A stretch of DNA of 7,625 nt, taken from positions 1 through 7,625 of the forward strand of contig WQSK01000049.1 of NCBI GenBank assembly GCA_009787915.1, in the 5' to 3' direction. This document shows positions 6,209 to 7,625 of this stretch, piece by piece. Both the position numbers and the translations under genes were made by a program. How positions within the stretch are numbered: position 1 is the stretch's first letter; the number at the start of each line of letters is the position of its first letter. This DNA comes from Bacillota bacterium. GTDB lineage: Bacteria > Bacillota > Clostridia > Christensenellales > UBA1242. Under the pieces are notes generated by a model that had not been told where the DNA came from, did no database searches, and was given only the letters and a program-made list of their open reading frames with translations.

Positions 6209-7625
6209 CATTGCCTCCGCCCTGGGTTAAGGATTTTTTCAAGAGCACGGATACGACCGCGGGAACCCATAAGCATTATGAGCAACAAAAGAACTACACA
6301 TACCAAGGCGCCCGCAGCACCATAAACAATCGTCATGTTAATAGCGGTTTCTCCCCTCGGCCCTTGTTCGCCTGGCGCGCCGTCTGCCCCACCTGGACCG
6401 CGCGGACCTGTGTCACCAACGTCACCTTGACCGCCTGGGGGACCTTGAGGTCCTGCAACACCTGTATCACCTGGTCTACCTGGGTCACCTTGGGATCCTG
6501 TTCCGCCCTGCGGACCTGTTGGACCAGTTTCACCTTGCGGCCCCTGAGGCCCAGTTGCACCCGTATCACCTTGTGGACCTGTCGCGCCTGTATCACCAGT
6601 ATCACCTTTTGGTCCTTGCTCGCCCGTTTCGCCTTGGGGTCCCTGTGGTCCTTGAGGACCTTGGGCTCCGTCTTGACCATCATTACCGTCCTGCCCATCT
6701 TGTCCGTCATTACCGTCTTGTCCATCTTGACCATCATTACCATCTTGGCCAGGGGCGCCTTGCGGTCCCCTCGCAGGTCCAAGCCAGTCAATTGCAACGG
6801 TCGGATTCGCGGGGTCGATAATTGCCCACCAATACTCTCCGTAAAATTGGCAAGTCGAATCATAATCACGGCGCAAAATTGCCAAGCGGTCCATGATGTC
6901 GTCCGCTTCGACGGCGAAAATTACTCCTATTGATAATGCCGAATTTAAACGCGTATCATCATCTGGATTTGCATGGGCACGCACCGCAAACACGTATGCC
7001 CCAGTCGGCAAATCCAAAGTTGCGAGGTCAAAGTACCTAGGGTCGCTGTGGCCAAAAGTTCTTAAGAACACACCGTTGATATAAAGCGCAATATCCCACG
7101 ACCAATACGGCCAATTCCATTCTATGACAGAACCAGTAATTGACAAAGTCGGTCTGTTTAACGGTGTTGGCGGCGGAGGTGGTGGTGTTGGCGGCGCACT
7201 GTGAACAAAGAATACCCCGAACGACATCTCGGAGTTTGATTTAAGTTCATCATCTGCGTCCGCCAATGCGCGAAGTGCAATTGCGAACGACCCAAACGGT
7301 AATGTAAATGGCAAATCGGTCAAATCAAAACTCGTCACATCGCCGACCGTGTACATCGAGGTGCCGTTTATGTAAATAGTGTACCCAACCGCATAATCTA
7401 CCGCATCCCACGAAATCACCGAATCGTTAATTGACAACGTCGGGGTTTGCAATGGGGTACTTGGGATTGGGGTCGTGTCAGGGATGTAAATTGTAATCGG
7501 GTCGCTTAAATAACTGTTCGTAAATCCAAAGATTACGCCCCAAAGACTGAGACTTACACTAATCTGTAATTGATGGTGCCCTGGTGGAAGAGGTAGAGGT
7601 AATGTACTAACGTTAATATGCCTTG
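6208..7625 (-). CDS. Collagen-like surface protein, paralogue of the 1251-aa protein, 5' truncated
   Basis: The frame is open from the right edge (first full codon 7623-7621) to TGA 6210-6208, giving 471 residues. The true start is outside the window. Order of parts: end of one beta module (1-46), a YIPDTTPIPSTPL linker shared with the paralogue, Fn3-like modules at about 58-142 and 156-239, a poly-Pro linker (PPTPPPPPPTP) between them, a neck with YWWAIIDP and ending DWLG (about 241-282), 47 unbroken Gly-X-Y triplets (286-426), a membrane helix (about 432-452) beginning near YGAAG, and the basic tail GSRGRIRALEKILNPGRRQ. Every part lines up with the downstream protein except the stalk, which is almost twice as long and has an Asp-rich start. 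It is probably a membrane-anchored fibre with the same anchor. Whether it also has a signal peptide and head modules cannot be seen. Confidence 0.9.
   Translation of the reverse strand, partial: RHINVSTLPLPLPPGHHQLQISVSLSLWGVIFGFTNSYLSDPITIYIPDTTPIPSTPLQTPTLSINDSVISWDAVDYAVGYTIYINGTSMYTVGDVTSFDLTDLPFTLPFGSFAIALRALADADDELKSNSEMSFGVFFVHSAPPTPPPPPPTPLNRPTLSITGSVIEWNWPYWSWDIALYINGVFLRTFGHSDPRYFDLATLDLPTGAYVFAVRAHANPDDDTRLNSALSIGVIFAVEADDIMDRLAILRRDYDSTCQFYGEYWWAIIDPANPTVAIDWLGPARGPQGAPGQDGNDGQDGQDGNDGQDGQDGNDGQDGAQGPQGPQGPQGETGEQGPKGDTGDTGATGPQGDTGATGPQGPQGETGPTGPQGGTGSQGDPGRPGDTGVAGPQGPPGGQGDVGDTGPRGPGGADGAPGEQGPRGETAINMTIVYGAAGALVCVVLLLLIMLMGSRGRIRALEKILNPGRRQ
6214..6218 (-). promoter_or_regulatory. 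Shine-Dalgarno of the 1251-aa surface protein, inside the upstream gene
   Basis: GGAGG is formed by the Arg-Arg codons (CGG AGG) near the end of the upstream paralogue. It lies 2 bases before the first ATG and 5 before the second, which favours the second. The upstream TGA (6210-6208) overlaps the start as ATGATG, so a ribosome ending the first gene can restart at once. Confidence 0.8.
6346..6768 (-). repeat. Collagen-like Gly-X-Y stalk, 47 triplets
   Basis: It encodes 141 residues of unbroken Gly-X-Y, predicted about 40 nm as a triple helix. The N-terminal third is acidic, built of GQD and GND; the rest is GPQ, GDT, GAT, GET and GPR. It lies directly between the DWLG neck and the membrane helix. 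Confidence 0.93.
6671..6751 (-). repeat. Three imperfect 27-bp tandem repeats encoding GQD/GND triplets
   Basis: Units at 6671-6697, 6698-6724 and 6725-6751 are each 27 bases with a few substitutions. Each encodes nine Gly-X-Y residues made of GQD, GND and GQD. Because the unit is a multiple of nine bases, gain or loss of copies keeps both the frame and the collagen phase, so stalk length can vary between strains. Confidence 0.85.

Noticed and set aside
6671..6751. Possible CRISPR-like or intergenic repeat array
   Set aside because: The repeats are contiguous with no spacers and lie in frame within the collagen coding region.
6333..6869. 178-residue minus-strand open frame across the collagen region
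   Set aside because: It is an out-of-frame reading of the Gly-X-Y repeat DNA; GGN-rich repeats leave other frames open. The protein is a Lys/Gln/Val-rich low-complexity run.
6211..6933. 240-residue plus-strand open frame opposite the second collagen gene
   Set aside because: Antisense of repeat DNA: a low-complexity Thr/Leu/Cys/Arg product, no RBS, and fully inside a well-supported gene.

Overview
The window looks like chromosome of a Bacillota-type (Clostridia-like) bacterium. The reasons are strong AGGAGG/GGAGG ribosome binding sites, sigma-A-type promoters with extended -10 elements, a DegV lipid-binding protein, a tRNA gene with an encoded CCA end, and large secreted multi-domain surface proteins. 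TGA is used as a stop. No phage, IS, CRISPR or rRNA sequence was seen. Species cannot be set from the sequence alone; an uncultured gut-type Bacillota is a guess.

Layout, left to right. The 3' part of a degV gene (1-624, +) runs into a short intergenic hairpin (646-667) that can serve as a terminator in both directions. All other genes lie on the minus strand and converge on it. Read in their own direction, from the right edge, they are: (a) the 3' part of a collagen-like surface protein gene (7625-6208); (b) a complete gene for a related 1,251-residue surface protein (6208-2453), translationally coupled to (a); (c) a tRNA-Arg(TCG) gene (2379-2305) with its own promoter just after the stop of (b); (d) a PHP-domain phosphoesterase gene (2304-1420) whose likely GTG start touches the tRNA CCA end; (e) a clear promoter followed by two small coupled genes of unknown function (1355-1101 and 1101-691). 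No stretch longer than about 70 bases lacks a feature.

The most unusual content is the surface protein pair. Both proteins end with the same order of parts: Fn3-like beta modules, a proline-rich linker, a conserved aromatic 'neck' ending in DWLG, an uninterrupted Gly-X-Y collagen stalk (25 and 47 triplets), one membrane helix starting near a YGAAG motif, and a short basic tail. The complete protein adds a signal peptide and two related N-terminal modules that could be the binding head. I see no LPXTG motif, so they look membrane-anchored, with the collagen rod next to the membrane where it could cross the wall. They may form homo- or hetero-trimeric fibres that act in adhesion; this is inference.

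The second point of interest is the tRNA-Arg/PHP junction, where ribosome binding or the 5' end of the PHP message must involve tRNA sequence.
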